Shown here in pieces: positions 26,423-35,865 of a stretch of DNA of 64,000 nt. The DNA comes from Maridesulfovibrio sp. Lineage in GTDB: Bacteria; Desulfobacterota; Desulfovibrionia; Desulfovibrionales; Desulfovibrionaceae. The notes beneath the pieces are model-generated. The model made no database searches and was not told the DNA's origin. It worked only from the letters and a program-made list of their open reading frames with translations. Position 1 is the first letter of the stretch; every line of letters begins with the position of its first letter. The DNA is taken from assembly GCF_963677005.1 (NCBI RefSeq), contig NZ_OY781616.1:62001-126000 (forward strand), given 5' to 3'. Position numbers and translations under genes: made by a program.

Positions 26423-29400
26423 ATGGATTTTATTAAATTCTCGATAGAAAAGCCGGTTTCGATACTGGTGGGGGTCATTCTGCTGGTCCTTTTCGGGGGA
26501 CTGGCGCTGTCCGGGCTTCCCTACCAGCTTTCTCCGTCTGTAACCGAGCCGGAAATAACGGTTGAAACAACATGGACCGGCGCCACCCCGTATGAAATCG
26601 AACGAGATATCATCGAGGAGCAGGAAAAGGTTCTCAAAGGGGTCACCGGTCTTGTGGAAATGGAATCCGAATGCTTCAACAGTTTCGGCCGGATTTCACT
26701 GCGTTTCAAGATCGGGACCAACATTGACGATGCCCTGCTCAGGGTTTCCAACAAGCTCAACGAGGTCAAAACATACCCCTCGGCATCTGACCGTCCTGTT
26801 ATTTCCGCAACCGGTGCGGCAACTTCTCCCATCATATGGATGATCCTGAGGACTCTGCCGGACAACAAGCACAGCATTGACGAGTACGCCACATTCTTTG
26901 AAAACGATGTGCGCCAGTATCTGGAGCGTGTTGACGGCGTAGCCGACCTTTTCATGGGCGGCGGAACCGAAAATGAAATGCACGTCATTATTTCCCCGGA
27001 AAAGCTGGCAGCGTATAATCTGACCATTGCCAAGGTCATAGATGTGCTCAGAAGCGAGAACGCCAACGTTTCCGCAGGTAACCTTGGAGTGGGGCGGCGC
27101 GATTACCGAATCCGCACAACAGCTGAATTTCACAGCCCCAAGGATATTGAGGATGTCGTTATAACCTCTTCCGGTCAGCAGCGCGTTACAATTGCCGATG
27201 TGGGTAAAGTGGTTCCGGGCTTTGAAAAGGCCGAGACCGCAATGCTGCATAACGGTGTTCCCGGCATGGCCGTTGGTATCAAGCCTGAACCGGGGGCAAA
27301 CGTACTTGATGTAACCAAAGAGGTCCGCGCGGTTGTTGATGAACTGAACAGCGGACTCCTCGCCCGTAACGGTGTATATCTTGACTGGGTTTACGATCAG
27401 GCTCCCTACATCAACGGGGCCATTGATCTGGTCAAGCAGAATATCCTTCTGGGCGGCGCACTGGCGGTCGTTGTTCTGCTGATTTTCCTGCAGTCCTTTT
27501 CCGCAACAATTATTGTTGCCATTGCCATACCCATTTCTGTTGTCGGCTCGTTCATTGTCTTCGGCGGTTTGGGGCGTACTCTGAACATCGTAAGTATGTC
27601 CGGTATATCTTTTGCCGTCGGGATGCTTGTGGACAACGCAATTGTTGTTCTCGAAAATATCGACCGGCACAGAGGGCTGGGCAAGCCTCCCTACAGGGCA
27701 GCCTATGACGGGGCAAGCGAAGTGTGGGGGGCTGTTCTCGCATCAACCCTTACAACCGTGGCAGTTTTTCTGCCCGTAGTATTCATCGAGGAAGAGGCCG
27801 GACAGCTGTTCAAGGATATCGCAATTGCAGTAACCTGCGCGATTTCTCTGTCCCTGTTCGTGTCGATTTCGGTTATTCCCATGCTGGCCAAGCAGTTCTA
27901 CTCCTTTTCAAAGCGTGAGAAGAAGGAACGCCACAACGTCATAACCGTAATAGGGGCCAAGGCATCGAACTGGATCATGGGATTGCTGGACCTTGCCATT
28001 CGGAACTGGTTCAGCCGTATAGTCACTGTGCTCATTCTGGTTGTTGCCTCGGCATTGCTGGTTGTTTCGTTTTTTCCGAAAATGGAATACCTGCCGCAGG
28101 GTAACCGTAACCTGATCCTCTCGATTCTTATTCCGCCGCCGGGCCTTTCCTACGAGGAACGAGATTCCATCGGGGAATATATTGCCGGTGAAGTGAAGCC
28201 TTATATGGAGCAGGAAAAAGACGGATTCCCGACAGTGGATCAGTTGTTTTATGTTTCGGCTTCCTCCATCAACCTTTTTGGTGCCATTGCCGGCGATGAA
28301 GAACGTCCTGCCGCTCTTATCCCCCTGTTCAACCGGATTATGAACTCCATTCCGGGAATGTTCGGGGTGAGCATTCAGGCGTCCATCTTCGAATCCGGTC
28401 TTGGTAAAGGCCGTATGGTCGCAGTGGATTTCAGCGGGACAGATCTCAATAAGATGATGGCCGCGGCCGGAACAATGTTCGGCATGGCCCGTCAGGCCAT
28501 CCCCGGAGCGCAGGTTCGGCCTATTCCGTCCCTTGAAATGCTTTACCCGGAAGTACGTATAGTCCCGGACCGTGACCGTCTGCGCGCCGCAGGAATGTCC
28601 AGCCAGGAGATAGGGGAAGCCCTTGACGTGCTCATGGACGGCCGCAAGATAGGGGATTACAAGGAAGAAGGCAAAAAGAAGATTGATCTCAAGCTGATGG
28701 CTTCCGGCAGGCACATAAGTACTCCGGAAGATCTCTATAACTCCCTTGTGGCGACTCCGCAGGGTTGGGCCGTGCCCGTTTCCTCCCTGTCTCATCTTGA
28801 GAGGACCTACGGTATCACCCAGATACGCCACCTTGAGAGACAGAGAACAGTCACACTTCAGATCACTCCGCCCAAGACAATGCCGCTGGAACAGGCCATG
28901 GATATTGTCGAAAATCAGCTTATTCCCAAAGTCCGGGAAATGGGGCTGTTGAAGGAAGTTAACGTACGTATGTCCGGTGCTGCGGATAAGCTGACTCAGA
29001 CCCGTGAAGCCATGCAGTGGAACTTCCTGCTGGCGGTGGTCATTACTTACCTGCTCATGGCGGCCCTGTTCGGCAACTTCATCTACCCGTTCATCATCCT
29101 GCTGACAGTTCCGCTGGCAGGCGCGGGTGGATTTCTGGGGCTCAAGCTTGAAAATATATTCATAGCTCCCCAGCCGCTGGACGTTCTGACCATGCTCGGT
29201 TTCGTTATTCTCATCGGGGTTGTTGTAAACAACGCCATTCTCATTGTGCACCAGTCGCTGAACAACGTGCGCAACGAAGGCATGGAACACCGCGAAGCCG
29301 TGCTTGAGGCAACCCGGTCACGTCTGCGTCCGATCTATATGTCCGCGACCACATCCGTTTTCGGTATGCTGCCGCTGGCAATAGCTCCCGGACCCGGTTC

Positions 29401-29539
29401 GGAACTTTATCGCGGACTCGGAGCGGTAGTGCTCGGCGGGCTGGCTCTCTCCACGGTATTTACCGTGTTCATGATCCCCGCGTTGCTTATGTTCTTCATC
29501 AAGATGGAGAAGATCGGCGGCAAAGAGGCTGAATCCTGA
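26423..29539 (+). CDS. RND-family efflux permease
   Basis: A 1038-residue inner-membrane proton antiporter of the AcrB/MexB-like HAE1 class. It shows TM1 (KPVSILVGVILLVLFGGLALSGLPYQ), two large periplasmic loops (porter and docking domains), and a TM4 region with GISFAVGMLVDNAIVVLENIDRHR. The tandem Asp pair of AcrB TM4 corresponds here to a single clear Asp within VDNAIVVLEN. Internal duplication is evident (second half GFVILIGVVVNNAILIVH). It is the usual length, co-transcribed with its adaptor and closed by a terminator at 29569. It exports drugs or lipophilic compounds; the substrate is not predictable. Confidence 0.94.
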   Translation: MDFIKFSIEKPVSILVGVILLVLFGGLALSGLPYQLSPSVTEPEITVETTWTGATPYEIERDIIEEQEKVLKGVTGLVEMESECFNSFGRISLRFKIGTNIDDALLRVSNKLNEVKTYPSASDRPVISATGAATSPIIWMILRTLPDNKHSIDEYATFFENDVRQYLERVDGVADLFMGGGTENEMHVIISPEKLAAYNLTIAKVIDVLRSENANVSAGNLGVGRRDYRIRTTAEFHSPKDIEDVVITSSGQQRVTIADVGKVVPGFEKAETAMLHNGVPGMAVGIKPEPGANVLDVTKEVRAVVDELNSGLLARNGVYLDWVYDQAPYINGAIDLVKQNILLGGALAVVVLLIFLQSFSATIIVAIAIPISVVGSFIVFGGLGRTLNIVSMSGISFAVGMLVDNAIVVLENIDRHRGLGKPPYRAAYDGASEVWGAVLASTLTTVAVFLPVVFIEEEAGQLFKDIAIAVTCAISLSLFVSISVIPMLAKQFYSFSKREKKERHNVITVIGAKASNWIMGLLDLAIRNWFSRIVTVLILVVASALLVVSFFPKMEYLPQGNRNLILSILIPPPGLSYEERDSIGEYIAGEVKPYMEQEKDGFPTVDQLFYVSASSINLFGAIAGDEERPAALIPLFNRIMNSIPGMFGVSIQASIFESGLGKGRMVAVDFSGTDLNKMMAAAGTMFGMARQAIPGAQVRPIPSLEMLYPEVRIVPDRDRLRAAGMSSQEIGEALDVLMDGRKIGDYKEEGKKKIDLKLMASGRHISTPEDLYNSLVATPQGWAVPVSSLSHLERTYGITQIRHLERQRTVTLQITPPKTMPLEQAMDIVENQLIPKVREMGLLKEVNVRMSGAADKLTQTREAMQWNFLLAVVITYLLMAALFGNFIYPFIILLTVPLAGAGGFLGLKLENIFIAPQPLDVLTMLGFVILIGVVVNNAILIVHQSLNNVRNEGMEHREAVLEATRSRLRPIYMSATTSVFGMLPLAIAPGPGSELYRGLGAVVLGGLALSTVFTVFMIPALLMFFIKMEKIGGKEAES

Positions 29540-29568
29540 TTCTGCCCGTAGCTTGAAAGATAAAAAAT

Positions 29569-29602
29569 AACCCCCGACAGAACTCATGTTCTGTCGGGGG
29601 TT
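29569..29602 (+). terminator. Terminator of the RND operon
   Basis: Perfect 15-bp arms AACCCCCGACAGAAC/GTTCTGTCGGGGGTT around TCAT, followed by a T run, 30 nt after the permease stop codon. Confidence 0.92.
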
Positions 29603-29851
29603 TTTGTCTCCGACGGCATCTCTGCTCTCAACAGATCGCTAAAACTCAAAGCAAAGCTTTTCGTTAAGCGACTGTAAGGCCTGCCGGGGGCCTCAAACCC
29701 TTTGAAAAGGGTTTAAGGATCCGAATTTTTTTAGCGAGGCTTCGCCGTTTTGAGTGACAAATTGTTATAGTTATATTTGGTATGATTATTGTTTAATCTT
29801 CACAAGATGATTGAGTTACGAGACAGTTTTTAGAGAATTATTTAAACTAGT
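29603..29851. other. Intergenic sequence with a short hairpin
   Basis: No gene is supported. AAACCCTTT/AAAGGGTTT around GA (29695-29714) forms a small hairpin next to CTGCCGGGGGCCT. ACTCAAA (29644-29650) and TTTGAGT (29749-29755) are an outer inverted pair. The sequence is similar in style to the GC-rich hairpins near 34.1 kb and may belong to the same class of intergenic repeats. Confidence 0.45.
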
Positions 29852-29922
29852 AGGGATTCCAAAGGGGATTATCCCCTTTGGCCGCCGGCGGCGAAATCAA
29901 ATTGTCAAAAGCGCGAAGCGCA
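29852..29922 (+). repeat. 71-bp dispersed repeat, copy A
   Basis: It begins AGGGATTCC and ends GCGCGAAGCGCA. Ungapped comparison with the reverse complement of 33992-34062 gives 58/71 identical positions. The core is a perfect 10-3-10 hairpin (CCAAAGGGGA...TCCCCTTTGG, 29859-29881), followed by the palindrome GCCGCCGGCGGC. It ends 16 nt from the aminotransferase stop. Confidence 0.8.
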
Positions 29923-29937
29923 ACAAATTTACGTTTC

Positions 29938-31098
29938 CTATTCATTTTCCCGAACGTATTTTTCCAGCCTGTTCAAACCCTCGGCGATATTTTCCATGGA
30001 GTTCGCATAGGAAAGGCGGATGTATCCTTCTGCGCCGGGCCCGAAATCTATTCCGGGGGTCACGCCGATACCGGCCTTTTCAAGCATGTCGAAGGCCAGC
30101 TTCAGTGAACTGCCGTCAAATTTCTGCGCAAGATGTTTCATGTTGACCAGAACGTAGAAGGCTCCGGTCGGTTCCACCTTGATGTCGAAGCCTATTTCGC
30201 GCAGCCTTTTGATCAGGAATCTGCGGCGCTGGTCGTAAATATCCTTTATGCGGTTCACATCGTCCCATGCTTCGGTCAGAGCCGCCACCCCGGCCCACTG
30301 GGCCATGGTGTTGGCGGAGATGAAAAAGTTCTGGCAGAGCTTCTGCATGGGGCGCACGTATTTTTCCGGGGCAATTATGTAGCCGAGGCGCCATCCGGTC
30401 ATGGCGAACAGTTTGGAGAAGCCGTTCAGCACGAATGCGTGGTCGGTGTATTCCAGAATGGTGTGTTCCTTTTCTCCGTAAACCAGCCCGTGATAGATTT
30501 CGTCCGAAATGATCCATGGCCCCATGTCGGCGATTCTTTTCATACGTTCGGGGGAAAGCAGGGTCCCGGTGGGGTTGGACGGGGAGTTTATGAGAATGGC
30601 CTTGGTGCGGTCATTGACGGCCTTCTCAATTTCACTGGGGCGGAACTGAAAGCCGTCCTCCTCGTAGGTCCGGACCATGTTCGGTTCTGAACCGGCAAAG
30701 GTTATGAAATTACTGTAGCAGGCGTAGCAGGGGTCCGAGAGGATGACGTTGTCGCCGCTTTCAAGCAGAAAGGTGAAGAGCAGCAGCATGGCCGGAGATG
30801 TTCCCTGAGTAACGATGATTCTGCCGGGATCGACTTCCACACCGTAGGTCTCGTGAAAATATTTGCTGATGGCATTACGCAGTTCCGGTATGCCTAGGCT
30901 GTGGGTGTAATGGGTTTCGCCCTTGTCCAGTGCGGCACAGCAGGCCTTTTTTATGCACTCGGGGGTATCAAAATCCGGCTCGCCTATTTCCATGTGAATT
31001 ATGCTGCGGCCCTCACGTTCCATCTGCTGGGCTTTTTCCAATATATCCATGACCAGAAACGGGGTGATCTCACAGGCCCGTTTTGAAATACATTCCAT
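29938..31098 (-). CDS. PLP-dependent class I/II aminotransferase
   Basis: 386 residues from the ATG at 31098 (AGGAG 7 nt upstream). Fold-type I motifs are clear: substrate/cofactor segments IIHMEIGEPDFDTP and GTSPAMLLLF, NSPSNPTG (~170), SDEIYHGL and the Schiff-base lysine in NGFSKLFAMTGWRLGY (~235), and RLSY near the end. It resembles the aspartate/aromatic aminotransferase subgroup Igamma (AspC/PatA-like). It is transcribed divergently from pabA, 295 nt away. Substrate is not determined; aspartate or branched/aromatic amino acids are likely. Confidence 0.92.
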   Translation of the reverse strand: MECISKRACEITPFLVMDILEKAQQMEREGRSIIHMEIGEPDFDTPECIKKACCAALDKGETHYTHSLGIPELRNAISKYFHETYGVEVDPGRIIVTQGTSPAMLLLFTFLLESGDNVILSDPCYACYSNFITFAGSEPNMVRTYEEDGFQFRPSEIEKAVNDRTKAILINSPSNPTGTLLSPERMKRIADMGPWIISDEIYHGLVYGEKEHTILEYTDHAFVLNGFSKLFAMTGWRLGYIIAPEKYVRPMQKLCQNFFISANTMAQWAGVAALTEAWDDVNRIKDIYDQRRRFLIKRLREIGFDIKVEPTGAFYVLVNMKHLAQKFDGSSLKLAFDMLEKAGIGVTPGIDFGPGAEGYIRLSYANSMENIAEGLNRLEKYVRENE

Positions 31099-31393
31099 CA
31101 CAGTTCTCCTGAAATTTAAAATGAGGCTTCCGGCACGGCAGAAACAGTCAGTTTCGACCGAAGCGTCAGCAACCGGGATTCTATGCTTTAATTTGATTTT
31201 TTGCGGGGTTTCGCGGCCCCAGGCCGGATATTGCAATGACGTTTCAATATATGAAGTGGCGAAACGCACCGAATATATACAATTTAAGTTTCACAAGTGC
31301 AATAGTCATAGCTGTATGCCGGATATCATGCTTGTACTTCTTTTGCCGTTGAAGTACCCAAAGTTCTTCACAAACCCTGCTCAAAGGCTTGGC

Positions 31394-31954
31394 ATGAACA
31401 TTCTTCTCATCGACAATAACGACAGTTTCACCAACAACCTCAAACACCTGCTTGCGGTTACCATAGGCGGGGCCACCGTAGATATCTGCCCGTACGCGGA
31501 GGCTGCCGGTCAGGCTGATGTCTGCACCTCTTTCGGTCATTATGACCTGCTGGTAATTTCACCCGGTCCCGGAACCCCGGCGGACTATCCGGGATACGAC
31601 AGGATTATCCGTTGCGGCAGGCCTGTGCTGGGCGTGTGTCTCGGCATGCAGATAATCAACGAGTTATGCGGCGGCAGAACTGATCGCCTTGCCGGATGTT
31701 TCCACGGCCGAGCCGAGAAAATCAGTTTCAACGGCCGAGAGCTTGCGGTTGCCCGTTACCATTCATTGTTCTGTGCCGAGGTGGGCAATGGGCTTAGTGT
31801 TATCGCCGCAACAGAAGAGGGAGTGCCCATGGCAGTGGTGCATGAGTCGCTGCCGTTGCTTGGCTATCAGTTTCATCCAGAATCTTTTTTAACGGAAGAA
31901 CCCGGAGTGTTTATCCGCTATGCTCTTGAATTTTTCAAATCCCGTCAGCTTTGA
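31394..31954 (+). CDS. pabA: Glutamine amidotransferase of aminodeoxychorismate synthase
   Basis: 186 residues, class I glutaminase that releases ammonia for PabB. It has the N-terminal DNNDSFTNNL, the oxyanion loop SPGPGTP, nucleophile Cys in GVCLGMQ (~77) and the His-Glu pair in QFHPESFL (~167). Start at the ATG at 31394; an upstream open frame continues without SD. The gene overlaps pabB by 35 nt, implying coupled translation. TrpG is the alternative name by sequence alone, but the PIKGT-type partner and pabC decide for folate synthesis. Confidence 0.9.
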   Translation: MNILLIDNNDSFTNNLKHLLAVTIGGATVDICPYAEAAGQADVCTSFGHYDLLVISPGPGTPADYPGYDRIIRCGRPVLGVCLGMQIINELCGGRTDRLAGCFHGRAEKISFNGRELAVARYHSLFCAEVGNGLSVIAATEEGVPMAVVHESLPLLGYQFHPESFLTEEPGVFIRYALEFFKSRQL

Positions 31955-33203
31955 CGAGTTCCGGCAGATTGCCGCATATTTTGCTTCTGAACATGGGGCG
32001 GATGTCCTTCTTGGGGCTGAGGACCAGCCGGGCTCGGCTAAAAGCTACATCTGCATCGGGCCGCAGGATGAGCTTGTTCTGCAATTCGGCTGTCCTGCCA
32101 ATGAGATCAGCGGGCAGATCAAGACCTTCGCGTTTGCGGACAGCCGCCCGACAATCGGATACGTCAGTTACGAATGCGGTATGGCTTTGCGCGGCGTGGA
32201 AATCAGCAAGAAACCAGACTATCCGTACGCGCACCTGAAGAAATACGCGGCGGTGCTGATGCATGACGCGGTCACTGGTTCTCTTGAGATTCTTTATGGG
32301 GATGAATACTTTTCCGGATTGAGTGGAGCTGCAACCGAATTCGCCGGTCGGCCGTATTCTGCCGAAGGCCCGGATTTCCACGGTGATTCATTACACTTTT
32401 CTCTGGACGGCCCGGCGTATATGAAAGGGGTTTCACAGACCCTTGAACATATTAGAAACGGGCTCACCTACCAACTTAATCTGACCACCGAATTTACATT
32501 TCCGGCAGGAAAGACTGATCCCGCAGAATGGTTTTTCGATCTGAACAGACGCTATCCCGCACCGTACTACGCCTTGCTGCGCAGCGGGGAACGGGTGATA
32601 ATATCCACGTCACCGGAACTTTTTCTGCGGGTAGAAGACGGTGTAGTCACTTCCGAGCCGATCAAGGGCACCCTGAGTTTCGACAAATATTCCGAAGAGC
32701 TGGTGCAGAAGTTGACTTCATCGCCCAAGGAGGATGCGGAACTTTCCATGATCGTGGACCTTGTGCGCAACGATATTTCCGCAAACTGCAGGTGCGGATC
32801 GGTCAAGGTCGAGGATCACAAATCCGTTTTCGCAGTGGACAACATGCTGCAGATGTTCAGCCGTGTGCGCGGCGAACTGGAGCAGGGCAGGGATTGCGTG
32901 GACCTGTTTCTTGATGCCTTTCCGGGCGGCTCAATCACCGGGTGCCCGAAAAAGAGTTCCATGCAGTTGATAGATTCCCTTGAACCGCACTCGCGCGGAA
33001 TCTATTGCGGCAGCATCGTGTTCATAAACGATCCTGCAAACATGGTCGCATCAATCGTCATAAGAACCGCGGTGCACGATCAGAAGGCGGGCAGGTTTAC
33101 CTATTGGGCGGGGAGCGGAATCGTCATTGATTCCGACCCGGAGGCGGAGTATCTGGAAACACTGGCCAAGGCCGGAAAATTTTTGGACCCGGAGATGCGA
33201 TGA
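31920..33203 (+). CDS. pabB: Aminodeoxychorismate synthase component I
   Basis: 427 residues of the chorismate-utilising family, making 4-amino-4-deoxychorismate from chorismate and ammonia. The catalytic region reads SEPIKGTLSF: Lys in PIKGT is the PabB hallmark, where anthranilate synthase has PIAGT. Also present are DLVRNDISANC, GGSITGCPKK and the terminal GSGIVIDSDPEAEY. The N-terminal ~120 residues are shorter and less typical than in E. coli PabB. It overlaps pabA by 35 nt and pabC by 4 nt (ATGA). Confidence 0.92.
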   Translation: MLLNFSNPVSFDEFRQIAAYFASEHGADVLLGAEDQPGSAKSYICIGPQDELVLQFGCPANEISGQIKTFAFADSRPTIGYVSYECGMALRGVEISKKPDYPYAHLKKYAAVLMHDAVTGSLEILYGDEYFSGLSGAATEFAGRPYSAEGPDFHGDSLHFSLDGPAYMKGVSQTLEHIRNGLTYQLNLTTEFTFPAGKTDPAEWFFDLNRRYPAPYYALLRSGERVIISTSPELFLRVEDGVVTSEPIKGTLSFDKYSEELVQKLTSSPKEDAELSMIVDLVRNDISANCRCGSVKVEDHKSVFAVDNMLQMFSRVRGELEQGRDCVDLFLDAFPGGSITGCPKKSSMQLIDSLEPHSRGIYCGSIVFINDPANMVASIVIRTAVHDQKAGRFTYWAGSGIVIDSDPEAEYLETLAKAGKFLDPEMR

Positions 33204-33964
33204 TTTATTACAGCAAGGGCAGGATTGAGGAAGGCGCGGCCTGTCTGGATATTTCACAACCCGCCTTTCGTTCGGGATACGGCTTTTTCGAAACAATCTG
33301 CTGGAACGGACATAAAATATGTCATCTGGACCTGCACATAGATCGAGTACGCCGTAGTCTGGCCGAGTTCAAGGTCGCTGAAGAGACTGTGGACTATGCG
33401 GAAGCCATTCTTGAAGTAATCGAAGCCAATTCACTTGCAGGTGTATTTTCCCGTATCAATGTCTTTTATCCGGTGGAAAACGGCAGAGCCTGCCCGATCA
33501 TAACGGCAGTACCCTTTGAATTCTCTGCAGATCGCCGCTGGAAGCTCATCCCTTCAAAGGAAATATTCCTTTCCAACCTGATGCGCCACAAAACCATGAA
33601 CAGAATCTTTTATCTTCAAGCATGGCAAACGGCAAAAGACAGCGGATTCGACGATGCTCTGCTAACAGATTTCGAATCCAATGTGTTGGAGTCTTCGGTG
33701 GCTTCATTGCTGTTCAGCAGGGCCGGAGAATATTATGAACCGGATACACCGTACAAACTGCCCGGAACGGCAAGGGATGTTGCTGCCGGAGTTCTTGAAA
33801 TCAAGCCCACGGTAATCAATCTGGATTCAATAGAAAAATACGATCATGTCTACGCCCTGAATTCTCTTGGCGGCATGATCCCGGTTACGGCAATCGGAAA
33901 AGTCCGGTTCAAAGAAGACCGGGTAACCGCACGAAAATTGACCGCACATATTCTTGAATTTTAG
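33200..33964 (+). CDS. pabC: Class IV aminotransferase, 4-amino-4-deoxychorismate lyase
   Basis: 254 residues, PLP fold-type IV. It has the N-terminal FRSGYGFFETICWNGHKI, a lysine in RHKTMNRIFYLQA (~134; commonly KTSN-R in the family) and an E-S/T-S-V-A segment (NVLESSVASLLF). It removes pyruvate from aminodeoxychorismate to give p-aminobenzoate, completing the pabA-pabB-pabC unit. The four-nucleotide overlap with pabB makes them translationally coupled. Confidence 0.88.
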   Translation: MIYYSKGRIEEGAACLDISQPAFRSGYGFFETICWNGHKICHLDLHIDRVRRSLAEFKVAEETVDYAEAILEVIEANSLAGVFSRINVFYPVENGRACPIITAVPFEFSADRRWKLIPSKEIFLSNLMRHKTMNRIFYLQAWQTAKDSGFDDALLTDFESNVLESSVASLLFSRAGEYYEPDTPYKLPGTARDVAAGVLEIKPTVINLDSIEKYDHVYALNSLGGMIPVTAIGKVRFKEDRVTARKLTAHILEF

Positions 33965-33991
33965 TTAGTTTATTAGAGAGACAGCATTTGA

Positions 33992-34062
33992 TGCGCTTCG
34001 CGCTTTTGATGGTTTGATTTCGTCTCCGACGGCCAAAGGGTCCGCGACCCTTTGGAATCCCT
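33992..34062 (-). repeat. 71-bp dispersed repeat, copy B (inverted)
   Basis: The reverse complement matches copy A at 29852-29922 over its full 71 bp without gaps (58/71). The hairpin core is again a perfect 10-3-10 palindrome (CCAAAGGGTC...GACCCTTTGG), differing from copy A at two stem pairs by compensating changes. It begins 27 nt after pabC. Confidence 0.8.
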
Positions 34063-34106
34063 ACAAGGGCGCGAAGCGATATGGAAAGGTTTTGAGGGGA
34101 TGGGGT

Positions 34107-34146
34107 CCGGGGAAGGGGAACTTTTGCAAAAGTTCCCCTTCCCCGG
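34107..34146. repeat. 40-bp perfect palindrome
   Basis: CCGGGGAAGGGGAACTTTTG and its exact reverse complement meet at TTTTGCAAAA. It is GC-rich with a central A/T segment and is followed by CCGCCGGAGGC. It lies between pabC and trpS (convergent ends) and may terminate both, although no T run follows on either side. Confidence 0.75.
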
Positions 34147-34174
34147 CCGCCGGAGGCAAATATAAAGAAAGGGC

Positions 34175-35170
34175 TTAGTAGTTGAAGCCTATTTTTTCGC
34201 GTATTTCGGCCATGTTGCTTGCAGCTTTGGCACGTGCTTTGGCGGTGCCTTCGGCAAGTATCTGCCAGACTATATCGGGGTTTTCGTCCATTTTTCTGCG
34301 GCGTTCCTGCATGGGTTCAAGGAATTCGCCCATTTTTTCGGCCAGCAGTTTTTTGCAGTCCACGCAGCCCCAGGAGGCGTTTTTGCAGCCTTCTTCTATC
34401 TCCGCACACTTTTCAGCATCGGTAAGGAGCTTGTGGTAGGGGTAGAGGTTGCATATTTCAGGATTGCCCGGATCGGATTTCCTGAGTCTGTTTTGGTCGG
34501 TGAGCATGGACATGACTTTGGGGCGGACTTCTTCGATGGGTTCGCCGAGGAAAATGCCGTTGTTGTAGCTCTTGGACATTTTTCTGCCGTCCAGACCGGG
34601 AAGTTTTGCGTCTTCGGTGAGCATGGCCTGCGGTTCGGGGAAGTATTCGCCGTTGAGGAAATTGAAGCGGCGGGCTATTTCGCGGGCAAGTTCAAGATGC
34701 GGCAGCTGGTCCTGTCCTACCGGAACCATTGTCGGACGGTACATGAGGATGTCCGATGCCATGAGCACGGGGTAGCCAAGAAAGCCGTAGGTGTTCAGTT
34801 CCTTCTGGATGAGTTCCTGACGCAGTTCCTTGTATGTGGGGTTGCGTTCCAGCCATCCGAGCGGGGTGAGCATGGAAAGGATCAGGTGCAGTTCCGCATG
34901 TTCCTTTACCTGCGACTGGTGGAAGATTACGCATTTTTCCGGATCAAGTCCTGCCGCAACCCAGTCTTTGACCAGTTCCGGGACGAAGCCGCTTATTTTT
35001 CTCGGATCGGAGTATTCGCTGGTCATGGCGTGCCAGTCGGCAACGAAGAAATAGCATTCATGGTCTTCCTGGATTCTTACCCAGTTGACCAGTACTCCGA
35101 AATAGTGACCGAGGTGCAGACGTCCGGTGGGCCTCATGCCTGAAACGATGCGATTGTTTGTCTGTGTCAT
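34175..35170 (-). CDS. trpS: Tryptophanyl-tRNA synthetase
   Basis: 331 residues, class Ic synthetase charging tRNA-Trp. The HIGH motif appears as GRLHLGHYFG (~16-25), KMSKS is intact in DGRKMSKSYNNG (~196), and the tryptophan-pocket region (MASDILMYRPTMVPVGQDQLPHLE) is normal. No strong SD before the ATG at 35170. It is 22 nt downstream of the M50 protease gene on the same strand, and its tRNA-Trp substrate is encoded 0.7 kb further upstream. Confidence 0.96.
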   Translation of the reverse strand: MTQTNNRIVSGMRPTGRLHLGHYFGVLVNWVRIQEDHECYFFVADWHAMTSEYSDPRKISGFVPELVKDWVAAGLDPEKCVIFHQSQVKEHAELHLILSMLTPLGWLERNPTYKELRQELIQKELNTYGFLGYPVLMASDILMYRPTMVPVGQDQLPHLELAREIARRFNFLNGEYFPEPQAMLTEDAKLPGLDGRKMSKSYNNGIFLGEPIEEVRPKVMSMLTDQNRLRKSDPGNPEICNLYPYHKLLTDAEKCAEIEEGCKNASWGCVDCKKLLAEKMGEFLEPMQERRRKMDENPDIVWQILAEGTAKARAKAASNMAEIREKIGFNY

Positions 35171-35192
35171 TTTAAACTGCGCTTTTTGATGA

Positions 35193-35831
35193 TTAGAAAA
35201 TCAGCAGGTTGTAGAAAAAACTGATTGCCGGAGAAATTGTTTTTCCAAGCAGTCCCAGCATGGCCAGGACAATTACTATTATGAATCCGTACCTGAAAGA
35301 CATGAATTTATATGCTGTCTCACGGGGCAGAAATCCGGCGATTATTTTGCTGCCGTCAAGAGGAGGGATAGGCAAAAGATTGAAAAAACACAAGGCCAGA
35401 TTAATTATGACACCGGCTTTGCTTATAATGGCGGTGGGTTCAAGAATTGTAAGGGTGGTTTCCGAATAACCCCGTATATCCAACCCCAGAAGTACGTTGA
35501 GAACAACCGCGAACATTATTGCCAGCAGCATGTTGGCGGCCGGGCCTGCAATGGATACAAGCATCATGTCCCGTTGGGGATTCTTGAAATATCTGGGATC
35601 GACCGGAACCGGTTTGGCCCACCCGATCATGCGGGTAAGGATCAGCGCAAGGGTTCCTAGCGGATCAAGATGGCGAAGGGGATTGAGTGTAAGGCGTCCG
35701 GCCATTTTGGCTGTGGGATCGCCGAGCAGATAGGCTGCGTATCCGTGGGCGGCTTCGTGACAGGTGATTGCCAGAAGGAACGGAACGGCAAGGATACTTA
35801 TTTCTCTGATTGTACCGGCTATATCGAACAT
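35193..35831 (-). CDS. Site-2-protease-type M50 membrane metalloprotease
   Basis: 212 residues, mostly hydrophobic (five or six TM segments). The zinc motif HEAAHG (HExxH) sits in the first TM (TCHEAAHGYAAYLLGD, ~24-29) and the third ligand in NLLPIPPLDGSKI (~165-178). There is no PDZ or CBS domain, as in the compact group of rhomboid-sized M50 proteases found next to trpS in many bacteria. The substrate is unknown. Confidence 0.9.
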   Translation of the reverse strand: MFDIAGTIREISILAVPFLLAITCHEAAHGYAAYLLGDPTAKMAGRLTLNPLRHLDPLGTLALILTRMIGWAKPVPVDPRYFKNPQRDMMLVSIAGPAANMLLAIMFAVVLNVLLGLDIRGYSETTLTILEPTAIISKAGVIINLALCFFNLLPIPPLDGSKIIAGFLPRETAYKFMSFRYGFIIVIVLAMLGLLGKTISPAISFFYNLLIF

Positions 35832-35865
35832 TGGTTCTGCGTGTACTCTATTTAGAAGTGATAAA

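Noticed and set aside
27908..29290. 460-codon leftward open frame antisense to the RND permease
   Set aside because: Mirrors permease codons; no membrane segments or signature.
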